NCBI GenBank assembly: GCA_902806595.1
Contig: CADCXC010000001.1
Span: 434,001 to 498,000, forward strand
DNA: 64,000 nucleotides
Reading direction: 5' to 3'
Origin: Pyrenopolyporus hunteri
Lineage: Eukaryota; Ascomycota; Sordariomycetes; Xylariales; Hypoxylaceae
Under the pieces are notes generated by a model. That model worked only from the letters and a program-made list of their open reading frames with translations, did no database searches and was not told the origin of the DNA. The number at the start of each line of letters is the position of its first letter. The stretch's first letter is position 1. Below are positions 53,435 through 64,000 of this stretch, one piece after another. The translations under genes and the position numbers were made by a program.

Positions 53435-53863
53435 TCAAAACCAATGAGGTTTCGTCATTAGAACCCATAAGTGACCCAGACAAAAAGGCGTCAATTCCGC
53501 AAGCCACGCACGGAGTCCCTTCGGCGAGAAACCCAGCACATCAGCATTATCCCCTAGCCAAAGCTGCAACACGAGCACAGTCACCAATGTGGCGTCCCTT
53601 GCGAATACAGTCCAGTATACTATCCTTCTGCTCGATGCCGCCTTGGGTGTTTTCGCGGATGCAAGGAGCATGGAAATACCCAGTGTGAAAGTCTGGGTGC
53701 CCAGAAGCCGGGTGAGTAGTAGGGCTGAAGCAGGTGCCTTTTCTCCCACGGCAACGGACAGGGGGGTTTGAGGCGAGATCATGAACACCAAGCCCCCTGC
53801 AAGCTTCATAATGCCCTCGGTCAGGAATAGTGACCTCAACGGTGATGCGATGTTTGAAGTCAT
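53435..53863 (-). CDS. small hypothetical membrane protein
   Basis: A single 142-codon frame from an ATG at 53,863. It has about four hydrophobic segments, at roughly residues 15-30, 45-67, 80-103 and 122-136, and few charged residues between them. There is no signal for a known family that I can recognise; short four-span fungal proteins of unknown function are common. The coherent membrane pattern and ATG argue for a real gene, but its reality rests on this ORF alone. It converges with the phosphate symporter. Confidence 0.5.
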   Translation of the reverse strand: MTSNIASPLRSLFLTEGIMKLAGGLVFMISPQTPLSVAVGEKAPASALLLTRLLGTQTFTLGISMLLASAKTPKAASSRRIVYWTVFARDATLVTVLVLQLWLGDNADVLGFSPKGLRAWLAELTPFCLGHLWVLMTKPHWF

Positions 53864-55030
53864 TTTGCCCTGGGCAAAGCTATATCCTTTTATTTTCCCT
53901 CAGAATTAAGGTGCGGTATCCACCTCACACGTCTTCGTCTCGAAGGCTTGGTCACCTAGGTCTCATATATACCTAATGAAGGGTGGCTTTAACTTATATT
54001 CGGAGTAATAAGCAAATAAAAATGATAATAGAAAATGCACATTGTTTAGCATTGGAGTCAAGGAATTACAAGGAAGAAGTAAGCCTACTAGCCATTCCTT
54101 TCCGGCTTTGCGGTCTTACTCTTAGGTAAGTTCTAGGACCGGCACTAAGCGGATCCGGACTTTGGCGATCTCACGTTGAGACATCTCACTAGCTTTAGAC
54201 ACACGTATGTACGTCTTCGGGCGGCGACCGCCTACATAGCCTTTTATTCTCATATACAAATATATTACGTTAGCTCACGTCCAGTATAGGATCTTGTATC
54301 TGCGTATTGTTTTTTCTTGCGAGAGAACGTATAAGGTAGGTAGTCTTGCCAATTGGACGATGTCCCACCAGCGGACGTTGACTTGGTGACCGCATCCGAC
54401 GAGGTTCTAGTCTGTTTTTCATCACAACATACCCAAACCAAGAAAACGAGAAATTATCCTATGGATCCTAATAGCCCATTGGTAAGGGGGAAGGTTGTAT
54501 TCATTAGAAGTTGGATATCCATGAACATATCAGCTCGACCTCTCTACTGTTTCGAATCCTTAATCTGACTAAGACGTACATTGCCGTGTGGCATCAGGAA
54601 CCATGCGCCGTCCAGGTTGATGGCGCCGATCTTCAGGGCGCTAGTTCAGCTAAATTTATTTTATCAGGTCCCGGACCAAGTTTACCGGGTTGCTCTGCAG
54701 ATATGGGGCTGATGACATGGCAATTCCCAGCTTTTAGCAGACAGAGCTGAACATTGCCAAGGCTTCCCAGCCACTTGGAGCGAGCGACGGCGACGGCATA
54801 TAGGCTACGATCCCATGAATGGCAGCGTTGCAGTGCAGTAGTAGCAACGATGGCCTCGCTCCGCCAAGGATGGAGAAACACAATATCATGCGTGTGTGGC
54901 CCCCAATCCGCGATGAAGGTTGAATTCCGTTCTTTCTCTTCGACCGAGAGACTCGGGCCGGGACGCACCACGACGTCTCCCCAGCAATGATTTCGAAGAG
55001 CACGAGGGGCCATTAAGTGAAAACGACGCC
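53864..55030. other. intergenic region before the DUF3433 gene
   Basis: It holds the divergent promoters of the small membrane protein and the DUF3433 gene. A minus-strand open frame at 54,633-55,271 overlaps the DUF3433 5' end and looks like a shadow. A TAGGTAGGTAG-like patch lies near 54,335. No other gene is seen. Confidence 0.5.
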
Positions 55031-58000
55031 ATGTCGCACATTGCAACGGCGCCGCGAACGGGGAGGACGGGCTTTGGTGCTCTTCCCCTATCACATACTC
55101 GGAGTGACAGTTCGGGGAGTCATGACGGAGCATACGAGTACGACGGCCATTCGGATCGACGATATGAGGAACAACGTGGGCAGCGATACGATAGAGAGAA
55201 CGTCTCATCCAGAGGGAGACATTATAGCGGCTCGATCGAATCGAGCAACGAGGGCGAGAGTCCTCCATCATACAGCAGCGGCCAGTCGTGGTCTAATAGG
55301 AGGCTCGATTATGCTCAGGTTTCAACTAGCTACAAGCCTGACATGATCACTTCCGACGAAACCCCCCTAGACGTTGCGTTAATGCTAGACCGGGAGCGTC
55401 CCAACTATAAACCATCGGCGTTAAGATGGCCTTTCCTCACCCTTTTACTATTCGTCATACTTGCACTGCTGGGATTGATGGTGTGGGCTCTGCACGTTCT
55501 ACCGGTCCTGAACAACGATCTCAAAATCATCACCGAGGGTATCCACAAACGAGACGTCCAGACGATAACCCCTTATATAGCAGTTCAGATTGAGTCCGCA
55601 GACGATGGATTCGACCCTGTACCCGCCCCTGCCCCTCTAGTTGGCCGTACCGAGAATGCCTCCGAGCCCACGTTCACACCTACATCTAGCGAGATCACTA
55701 CACCAACAGTAGCCGCAACACCTTCTGGAGGCGACTTTGGGCACGTTGGCGACCAAACCGTCTCTGAAGTGGGGGACGTATCAACCATAACTACCATAAC
55801 GCCGCTGCCGAGCCCGACCCCCACCGGACCTACATCCGACACTTCATCCAAGACTAGTAGTAGAACAACGATAGCATATTCCAAGCCGGAGAGCGACTAC
55901 GGTAAGATTGGCGGGTCCGTGACTATCTCCGAGTCCGTCGCCACCGACGACTACGGCGAAGTCGGGACCAAGACGGTAACAGAGGAGGGAACTTCGACGA
56001 CCGGGCCCGAGGATCATGGTAAGGTCGGCACCGTCACCATCTCGGAGAAGGCGACCACCACGATGCCCCAGACACCCACCTTCGTAACGCCAACTGTCAC
56101 TGTCTTGACCGACTCCGAGGGCGTAGCCACGTCGACTTCAACAGATATCCCGGATCCCGTGTCAACGCCCCAAACAACCACTCTAACCGACTCCCAGGGC
56201 AAAGCCACAGCCACGCAGGAGACCACCATTCTCGTAACACCATCCCTCACGACCGAGACGGACTCGAGCGGGATCGCAACCGCAACAAGAACACTGTACC
56301 CCGTCATTCCTCCTCCTTCTCCACCATCAGACGACAGCGACAGCAACAGGAACAGCGACGGCACGGGCGTGGTCATGAAAGTTTACAATATCAGCCACGC
56401 GCAGTACTTCATCGGGAGCTTCCTGCCCACGATGCTGGCCATCGCGCTGGCGATCCCGGTGCGCATCCTGGACGTGAACGCCAAGATCCTGCAGCCGTGG
56501 AGCGAGCTGGCGCACGAGCGCGGCGCGTCCGGGCGCGAGTCGCTGTGCCTCAACACGTCCGGGCTGCGGTCCGTCGTCGCGAGCGCGCGCTCCCTGCTCG
56601 GCGGGCAGACCCTGGTCTTCCTGACCACCGTGCTCGTGCTCGCCTCCTCCCTGCTGATCCCCGTGTCCGCCGAGGCCGTCAAGTTCGACCTGCGCGGCAT
56701 CGGCTGCGTCGCCGGCGGCGGGTCCGGCCGCAACTGCGCCTACGTCCTGAGCGTCTTCGACCAGGCCGCCAAGGCTACCGCGGCGCTCCTGGCCCTCATG
56801 GGCGCCGCGACGCTCATGCTTCTCGTCATCCTCGTGCGCTGGCGCTCGGGCCTCAGCACGAACCCCTGGAGCATCTGCGGCATCGCCTCGCTCGCGCTCA
56901 ACCAGGAGGTGAGGCGTCTGTTCACCGGGCTCCCCGCCGGCGTCGACGCGGGCAAGATGCCTAAGGGCTTGCTCGAGTCCGTGCTAAAGGACCGATGGTT
57001 CAAGCTGGGGTATTTCCACGGTACGAACGGGACGCTCGAGTATGGTATCATGGTCTGTGAGGAGAAAGGCCATGGGGATGGCTATACTCCGGGGCACGGT
57101 AGTGACGATGTCAAGGAGCCCCTGGATCATCACGCCGCGCCTGCGGAGCCGAAGCACCATCTCCCTTTCCTTATGCTGGGAATTGCGGGTCGTGGATTGT
57201 TCCTGTTTGTCTTGTGTGGGCTGTTGGGCTTGATATTGTATTACAACAACACTGGTGGCGATACGGCGTTTGAGCATTTCATGGATAGCGAGTCGTTTGG
57301 CGTGCGGTTTCTGTTCACGACTTTCGGTGTCATAATCAGTTTCTTCTGGGCATCGTTCTTCAGCAGTGAGTTTGCTCTCTTTCCGTTACCCATTTAGCCC
57401 CCTTTTCTCTTCGTGTGCCCTCCGACGAATCAGGAATGGAATGTCTAACGTATGCAAAGGCATCGCGATCCTAAGCCCCTACCAACTCATCGCCAAGAAG
57501 CCGCAACTCGCGCGACGCTCGATCCTGCTTGCGCCGCCAACCAATGCCTTCTCAGGACTCTGGTCCTCGGTGCGGCGGCGTCACGGTTACCTCGCCGTTG
57601 TGGCGCTTACCTCCATCCTTTCCGAATTCCTAACCATCTTCCTGAGCAATATCCCCTTCCGTGTCACGCAGACCTTCGTGCTACACCAGGCCTGCACGTG
57701 GTCTGCGGTGGGCATCCTCTGCGTCATGGTGCTCGTCGTCGTCGCCTCATTCTTCATGACTGTACGTATTCCTATATGTTTGTTTCAACCCTTTCTCGCA
57801 CGTCTCCGGGGTCAGAACCCCTCGGTTAGGGTAACTACGAGTTATCACTTCCGAGACAACCGACGCCGCGTGAGACCTTCGACGCGCAGAGATTGGTTAT
57901 GGCTAACTCCTGTTATTGCAGTGGCCGCACATGCCCGTCGACCCTAGTACCGTCGCGGGAGCCATGTATTACGTGTGCGATTCATGGATGCTAAGTCGTT

Positions 58001-58152
58001 TCGAAGGCCTAAGCACGCTGAAGCGCAAGAATAGAGATTGGCTCGTTAACGAGATGGGCTTGAAATATGAGTTCGGCGAAATTAGGGGCGTCTCGGGCAC
58101 CACGCGAATCGGCGTCGACGCATCATCGTCGGGGGGTATGGGTTGGGCATAA
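55031..58152 (+). CDS. DUF3433-domain fungal membrane protein with Ser/Thr-rich repeat region
   Basis: Three exons: 55031-57365, 57460-57761 and 57922-58152. The introns of 94 nt (CTAAC branch, AAG acceptor) and 160 nt keep the frame; the nearer CAG at 57,433 would bring a stop. The product is 955 aa from the first in-frame ATG; an upstream exon cannot be excluded. A polar N-terminus precedes a membrane span at about residues 133-156. Then come about 290 extracellular-looking Ser/Thr/Pro residues. These include four imperfect repeats around G-x-V/I-G-x-x-T-V/I-S/T-E and three of the type T-x-T-D-S-x-G-x-A-T. From about residue 458 (YFIGSFLPTMLAIALAIPVRILD) follows the DUF3433 region with several membrane spans, repeated near the C-terminus (FFSSIAILSPYQLI). 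Function of the family is unknown; the repeats suggest a glycosylated cell-surface stalk. Confidence 0.83.
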
Positions 58153-59544
58153 TGTTAAGAGTCGTATGTCACGAAAATCCACCTTGTAAATCTATGTAAA
58201 TCTATGTAAATCCATGTAAATCTATGTACATTATGTATATAAATGCCTGCTTATAGAAGCAAAAGTTTCGTGTAAGTCGTATGTGTTGGCGCAATGCGTA
58301 GGGACCCAACATCTACAGCGCATCGTCGCATCCTCCTGCTACGCAGTATCCAAGCCTCAGCTCAGCCCCTAACCATAGGTTGATGAAAATTCAATGACGC
58401 GATTGGCATACCCCCTTTTATAACCCTTTTACTCGGTCCTCACCACATCTCAGACACGATGTTACAGGGCTTGGAAACCTACCTTCGAGTTAGATCACGT
58501 TCGTCAAGTGTCTAACCAGGCCAGACGAATTAAACAAGCAAAGACCGGCCATATCGGTGTGATGTCATGCAAGCTCGGTATGCAAGTCACACTCGTCGAT
58601 CCGAAAAAGGAAAAGGGCAAATTCCCCCATGAAATCCCCAGGCCAGGGGCTGTTGGCTCGGCATGCAAGCTGAGCGTACTTTGCGCACCTTTTTCTCCTA
58701 CATATAACAAGCCTATAACAATTCGAAGAAGAATCGCGATGCTCAGGTGATAGCACCGAGGGCACAAAGAAGTCTTAATTAATTCCTTCTATCTAGGTAT
58801 CTACCCTTCCTATCATTGGCCGCGTTCCCACCCGCTTCCGACCAACGGCGTCGATGGAACGAATGCGTTGGGCCTCTCGCGTGCCGAAGGGGGCTGTTTT
58901 AGCCGCCGTGCTCGAACTAAGCACAAGCGGCGGCGATCGTCGGGTCGCACGTCTGATTGGACAGGCGCACATATCACGCCCTCCTAAGCCTTTAGGGTTT
59001 ATGAGCGAACGCACCCTTGCCATTGGCCGATCAGGTCCCAACACCCAGGTTTGCGGCAGAGATCTTTTTAATTCTCCTAAGGCTCTTGATTTGTGTGACG
59101 AGCCCGTGCATGGATGCGAACCATGGGCCGTGGCCGGCAATAGGATGAGATGAGGTGGTAAAGAGCCATACCACGGACCTGAAAATGTGATCACGTTGCC
59201 ATTGTTAGTTTAGGTAGGTGGCTTCTGGCGGTGATCTATTTGCAGGCTAGCATAGCCGGCCACTTGTGACAGAGTTAGATACCGAAGGCTGTTCACGACG
59301 ATTTCCGAGGATGTAAGTTGAGGAGGTATATAAAGCTTTTCACACGCACTACCCATCATCTCATACCTTAAGGTTGAGGTCGGCTTCAAGTAGAATATCA
59401 TAATATTAGAGATATTAGAGTGTAGTACAGCGAAGCCTGAGGCGATCGAGCCATAGACGAATCCTTCCTTCAAAGACACAAGTATCAACGGCAATACCAA
59501 TACTTACTATTTGAAAAATTATTACCCGGCCTACATATTTCACA
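58153..59544. other. intergenic region between DUF3433 and the Hce2-like gene
   Basis: About 1.4 kb with no recognisable gene. Overlapping frames on both strands at 58,504-59,194 have no family features. A 10-bp tandem repeat lies at its start. Confidence 0.5.
58185..58224 (+). repeat. 10-bp tandem repeat TGTAAATCTA, four copies
   Basis: Four head-to-tail copies, the third with one change (TCCA), followed by TGTACA. It begins 33 bp after the DUF3433 stop, so it is probably in the 3' UTR. TGTA-type motifs resemble Puf-protein sites (TGTANATA), but the match is incomplete. Confidence 0.85.
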
Positions 59545-60099
59545 ATGCATCTCAGACAAATCCTCACTTCCCTTCTCATACCAGCCACGGCTATAAGCCT
59601 GCCGACGAGCCCAGCCATCGACCCGCCATCGCCCCTAGCCCTCCGCGCGGCAGCCCAAACCTGCGGACTATACAAGTACGCCGAGACGCCCATCAACCCG
59701 CCCGCGTGCTGGGCGTGGTACGCGCAAAGCTCTCCGCCGAGCGACTACTGCGGCGCCAGCACCTTCGCGCCCGTCTCCTCCGCCGACTCTGCGTCAGCGT
59801 CCTGGCTAGACGCATGCGCGTCGCTACGCGCAGCCGAGGTCTCCGCGCCGCGAGACTTCTTCCTGGCGAACTATGCGACGGACGGGTTCAACACGCTTCT
59901 CTCATCGGGCGGGTGTGCGTTCCAGGTGCAGCCCGCGACGCCGCCGTCTAGCGAACAGGTGTATGTGGGCGGCACCGACGTCGTTGATGTGCTTGGGTCG
60001 GCTATAGATGCTAGCAAGAAGGCTGGGGGCACGACGGGAATCGAGGGCAGCATGACGTGCTCGCCCGGCATCGTGCGCTGGAGAATGGTGCCTGCGTGA
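59545..60099 (+). CDS. secreted Hce2/Ecp2-like protein (putative effector family)
   Basis: A single exon of 184 aa. An N-terminal hydrophobic stretch (about residues 4-18) is a likely signal peptide. Six cysteines at 40, 55, 69, 91, 124 and 172 could form three disulfides. The spacing CGASTF...C...GGCAFQV...QVYVGGTDVVDVL...GSMTC matches the Hce2 domain, homologous to Cladosporium Ecp2. Ecp2 homologues are secreted and some trigger host cell death or recognition in plants; others occur in saprotrophs, possibly for antagonism. The protein has no further domain. Family identity is fairly secure; role in this species is unknown. The gene lies alone between gaps of over 1 kb, which is common for secreted-protein genes. 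Confidence 0.8.
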   Translation: MHLRQILTSLLIPATAISLPTSPAIDPPSPLALRAAAQTCGLYKYAETPINPPACWAWYAQSSPPSDYCGASTFAPVSSADSASASWLDACASLRAAEVSAPRDFFLANYATDGFNTLLSSGGCAFQVQPATPPSSEQVYVGGTDVVDVLGSAIDASKKAGGTTGIEGSMTCSPGIVRWRMVPA

Positions 60100-61683
60100 G
60101 ATGATTAGTTCGTTGGCCGAACAGGATGTCCCTAGCCAACCTAGCCTCGAGGTTCGGCCCGGCACGTTATAAAGAGGCCCGATCCTTGGTAGAGCCGAGA
60201 ACAGCTTCCTTACCCAATATCAGACACATCGAACCCGAGCCGAACCTCACCTTCCGAAGAATTAAGCCAATTACACGACCCTATTACGAACAAAAAAAAA
60301 ACGACTTCCCACGTTAAAAATAAACAAGTACTTTTGTATTGCAGCATAGCGCCTATAGCGAGTGTCTCTCCCCGTTCCGTCGATTAGTCCTCTTCTTCTC
60401 CCCCTTACCCAAGATCTTATATCCTAGCTTCCTCCCGGATAGCGTTTCTTCTTTCACCATCGATAGCCATAATTCAATAGATGGGGAAAACGGTGAGTTG
60501 AATTACGATGAGCGGGAGGTCGCGGTGATGAGCGGATCGAGGAAACAAGACGAAAATCCTCAAGCACGGCGTCGAACTGGTGCGGTGAGATAACCATATA
60601 CAAATGCAAATAATTTTATCAGATCTTCTTGTGTTCCGTCTGCCCTCATTCTCTCTCTGTTCTGTCCTCCAGTGAAAACACATTCCTTGCTCAGCAACGA
60701 AATTCACTTTCTTGCTGTCTTCGTCTTCATTGCTTCGTCCGTCGTTTCCAATCGCTCCGAAGCTACGCCGGCCCTATCGCCTGGGACGCCCTGTAGATGC
60801 TCTTGAGAACAGTAATTAGTAGGGGAATCGCCCTAAGTCTAGTCGGCCAGCCAGCATCGCGTTGCCATCTAGTTGATGTGCGTATGCGTCATAACAGCGT
60901 AACCATCGTAAAGAGGTCCTCCAGGCTTGACAAACCCCCCCTCGGAAGCCGCCAAGACCTCAAGACACCTCGGAGGGTATAGGGAGTTCGAGTCGTGATG
61001 CCGTGAATGGTCGCCCATAAATTGCTGTATGGTGTATCCAGAGATGGTTCATTTGTCGATCATCGTGAAGAGGGGGTATTGTAAAATGGAACGATGTACG
61101 CTTCATTGTTCCCCTTGAATATTTTTTTTGTTCCATGCAACACTGCAACCTTTCACCATCGCAAACTCCATGATATGTATGTTGTTCTTTCCCAATCCAG
61201 GACGGCCGGAGAAATTCAGATGGAAGTCGAATAAAACAAAATTCCAAATCAACTCTCATATTACAAGATAGTATTAGTTCAAAGCAACATGATGGAAAGC
61301 AAAAAAAAAAAGAGTCAAAACACAATAATGCAGGTTGAACCGTAAAATGGGAGTACGAGAATCGTGCCGCGGCGGACTGGAACAAGGCGTCGCATAGGTT
61401 AAGGTAAATAAGTCTATGTCATAAGTCGTCTCTCGTTGGGTTATGCTTGCGACGGATATCCAACGCTCGTTGCGGATAGGGCGAAGGTTGTTCGAAAGAG
61501 TTTCAGAGTCTTTGATGTCGTGACCGCCTCACCTTCCCATAACTCAGTGGTGGTAAAGCTAGGGGGGGAGGCCGCTATTAACTGAGAAAATCGTACGAGA
61601 GGTTCGAGGCTGTACAGCTGACCGACTGCCGATGCTCAGCGTAGCCTCGCCCTTCTCAGTCTGCGTGGAAACAAGGCAAGAGA
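60100..61683. other. intergenic region right of the Hce2-like gene
   Basis: About 1.6 kb with no gene I can support. A 141-codon minus frame (60,960-61,385) is Cys/Phe-rich without family features and is probably chance. The right part should include the 3' UTR of the RRM/R3H gene. Confidence 0.5.
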
Positions 61684-63695
61684 TCAATGGAAACGAGCAG
61701 TGCCAGAGCTACGGCCGGCGTCTGACGAATCTACGTGTGGGTTAAGTCAGTATCAGACGACTCGGTAGGATACCTATTCAGCACTGATACTCACCACTGC
61801 CTCTCTGCATATGGCCACGGCTACGTCCACCAAATCCTTGATTAGCCTCTCCCCATTCGGGGCCGCGAGGCTGCCTATCAGGAGCGTTGCGGCCCACGTT
61901 CCCGTTGGCTCCGGGGCGCTGGCTTCCAATGGCTCCCGGGGTCTCTCTAGCGCGCATGTGCGAGGCGTTTGAATCGAAGCCTAGACTCATGGAGCTCATA
62001 TTGCTTGCCAGCAGGGCCTCGGTACTCGATGTAGCGTTTTGACCTGACGTCGGGGTTAAATTGGGCGGCGTTGTCAGCGAGGTTTGGGAAAAGTCACCAT
62101 AGCGAGCCCCCAGGCCATTCCCAAGGCCGGCGTAGCTCGAACCAGAGGGCGCAGGGCTCGGACTGTGCGTGCGCAGATCCGCAAAGCTCTTGGCAGCCCT
62201 GAGGTTGTTGGGTATCCCGTTGTCCGGGCTACCCGGCAGTTCTAGAGTAGGCCCCTGCCTACCGAGCGCGTGGTAGGCGCCTGATCCAATACGAGATTCT
62301 GTGAAGTCGTAGGTAGCTGCGCGACTTAATCCGCGTCTGTGATCCTCCCAGGAAACGTTGGGCAACTGACTCTGAGTATGGATCGGAGGGGAGTTCTGAG
62401 GCCGCTTCATGATCTGAATCTGCCTTCGATCAGCTTCGCCGACGGATCTGTGCTCCAGACCCATATTATGGGCGAGGATATGTATCTGTCGACGCTGCTC
62501 AGGGGTGACGTCGGGGGAGAAGATATGTACTTCGCGAGATGGGTCGTTCTTAAACAAGGTCAGCTGCGTGTAAAATTCAAGCGTGGTCGGATCGTTCAAG
62601 TCAACGTCGCCTATGCATAGTTTAGTTTAGCCAGGAACACCTCGGATCGAGAGAGAATAAGTAGGAAACTCACGTAACGGCGAATTGCTCGGCTGTTTGT
62701 TGACGCTGACGCCGAGAGCCTGTAGCGCACTCTGCTGATGCATCGGCAGCGGCGCCCGATGCTGCTCTTCGAGTTGGCCTCGCTTCTCACGTTTTTCCCG
62801 ATCGATTCGATCACGCTCGTCTTGCGGCAGCATCTTCTTATATTCCACGCGCAGCTTCCGGCCCATGACCTCTAACCCGTTCATCTTCTGGATCACGATG
62901 GCGGTGTCCTCCGCTGTCGAGAAATTGGCGAAGGCGAGCCCCCGAAACACCCCCTTATCGAAGTGATAATTGAAGGCATACGGCTGGGGTAGATTCATCG
63001 AAGCCATGAGGCCCTGGAGGATCTCCTTTCGACACTGAAATTGGATGTTCTTGATGACGATGGCGGTGGGAATCAGCTGCTCGGATTCGGCTGTCCCTGG
63101 AGTAGCCATCATTCCTCGGGTATCGGCGACAGCGCCGGCCATGCCCGACAGGTCATGCTCGTTTCCGTTCATCGATAGGTTTGGATCATACAGCTGAGGC
63201 ATCGAATGCACACCCATCCCAGATTGATCGGTCCAAGTCTAGAGCGGCATACTTCGATCAGCTAAACCCTTCACGCATCATAAATACACCTCAAGGGTCA
63301 CTCACCGTAGGCAGAGCGGCTCGTCGGTTCACAGCCCTCACCGCTAACCTACCGTTGCCGTTCATGGGGCCGTTCATCGTGGCTACTCCGCCATTATAGC
63401 CCCATGTTTGGCTATTCTCCAACATGTAGCCGGATTGCATAGCGCTCGGTCCGACGCGGTCAAACCTGGTGAGCGATTCGTAGCCCGAAGCGCCGCCCAA
63501 CCGGTCGTCGTGCCCGTATATAGAGGCGGATGCCATGTGCTGACCGAGAGACTCGAGCTGCCTCTGACCCGATCGATTGCCACCAAGGCCCGAGGGGAGG
63601 CCAACGGTAGCGTAGCCCTGTCTTGTGGACGGCGGCGACCGGTTTGCGGTTGTCGGATAGTCGTAATAGATATCGTGTTGCTGTTGTGGATTCAT
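61684..63695 (-). CDS. RRM + R3H RNA-binding protein, Pin4/Cip2-like
   Basis: Four exons: 63695-63306, 63238-62674, 62610-61795 and 61730-61684; introns of 67, 63 and 64 nt are GT-AG. The product is 605 aa. The start ATG at 63,695 is the first in frame; the longer reading begins with TTG. An RRM at about residues 188-265 shows the RNP2-like IVIKNI and RNP1-like RGLAFANF. An R3H domain at about residues 322-388 includes RRQIHILAHNMGLEHRSV. The tail is Gly/Ser/Asn-rich. This domain order is that of yeast Pin4 and fission yeast Cip1/Cip2, which bind mRNAs and act in stress and cell-cycle control. Without the last intron the protein would stop at 61,778. The GTGAGT donor, CTGAC branch and TAG acceptor there are strong and give a C-terminus ending SSGTARFH. 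Confidence 0.87.
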
Positions 63696-64000
63696 GATTG
63701 CCACAATAGTATTGAGGGCTGATGCAGCTGCTGTGGGGGAGCCAGCAGACTGCAGCTCCCTTTCTACACGTATATAGACGGGCGTAAACGCCTGGGTGAG
63801 GTCTGGACTAGAACTCAAGACGTATGTCTTTGGTCTCTCCAAAGAAGGTTGAGCAGGAGACAAAGCAGCGCCCCCTTAAGAGTCGCAGCCGTTTTATTTT
63901 TCTCTCCTTTTTTCCCTTTTTGTTGCAGAGGCGAGGTTAATGCTCGTGCGTGAGGTCGGTAGGAAGATAGGCAGAGTCGGTCGAAGGGGCAGCGATGGCC
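63696..64000. other. 5' region of the RRM/R3H gene
   Basis: This is open in the gene's frame up to 63,863 but has no ATG, so it is probably 5' UTR and promoter. A purine-rich stretch (minus strand) is at about 63,895-63,925. Confidence 0.55.

Noticed and set aside
54633..55271. 212-codon minus-strand frame
   Set aside because: It overlaps the start of the DUF3433 gene on the other strand and has no protein-like features.
57366..57433. Shorter first DUF3433 intron ending at the CAG at 57,432-57,433
   Set aside because: That splice puts the next exon in a frame with an early stop; the AAG at 57,458-57,459 restores the conserved frame and follows a CTAAC branch site.
60960..61385. 141-codon minus-strand frame as a gene
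   Set aside because: Composition is biased to Phe, Cys and Ser without any domain, and it lies where intergenic DNA and the 3' UTR of the RRM/R3H gene are expected.

Overview
The window is nuclear DNA of a filamentous ascomycete (Pezizomycotina; I would guess Sordariomycetes or a close relative, but the sequence alone does not settle the class). Evidence: short 42-164 nt GT-AG introns with CTAAC/CTGAC branch sites, fungal-specific families (DUF3433, Hce2/Ecp2-like, UCS-only CRO1/SHE4, Pin4/Cip2-like RRM+R3H), and a large AT-rich block with the signature of repeat-induced point mutation (RIP).

Layout. Left arm (1-9,062), GC-normal and genic: CRO1/SHE4 myosin chaperone (-), TFIIH subunit Tfb4 (+), taspase-like threonine aspartase (-). 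Centre (9,063-44,010): about 34.9 kb of extremely AT-rich DNA with no intact gene. It is bounded by one inverted repeat whose outer 40 or so bases are still GC-normal; a 9-bp direct repeat lies 5-6 bp outside both ends. Nested in it is a 6.4-kb Ty1/copia-type LTR retrotransposon (33,833-40,232, minus strand) with two 263-bp LTRs and recognisable Gag and integrase relics. Also inside are a dispersed repeat family with four copies, a 21-bp minisatellite, a 15-bp array and an (AAT)70 tract. Right arm (44,011-64,000), genic: Arp3 (+, seven exons), UbiA-like membrane prenyltransferase (-), PHO89/pho-4 phosphate symporter (+), a small membrane protein (-), a DUF3433 membrane protein (+), a secreted Hce2/Ecp2-like protein (+) and a Pin4/Cip2-like RNA-binding protein (-).

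Most single-copy genes are housekeeping: actin and myosin function (CRO1, Arp3), transcription and repair (Tfb4), post-transcriptional control (Pin4-like). They do not form a pathway cluster. The accessory-looking genes (UbiA-like, DUF3433, Hce2) all lie on the right arm, among 1-2.5-kb intergenic gaps.

The main discovery is the central island. It looks like a single giant inverted-repeat-bounded insertion, not merely an AT-rich isochore. Its surviving cytosines are almost all in CpG, so mutation appears to have consumed CpA, CpT and CpC while sparing CpG. In the nested copia element the C-to-T change is largely confined to one strand. Exon structures were derived by eye from splice motifs and reading-frame continuity; no alignment or database search was run.
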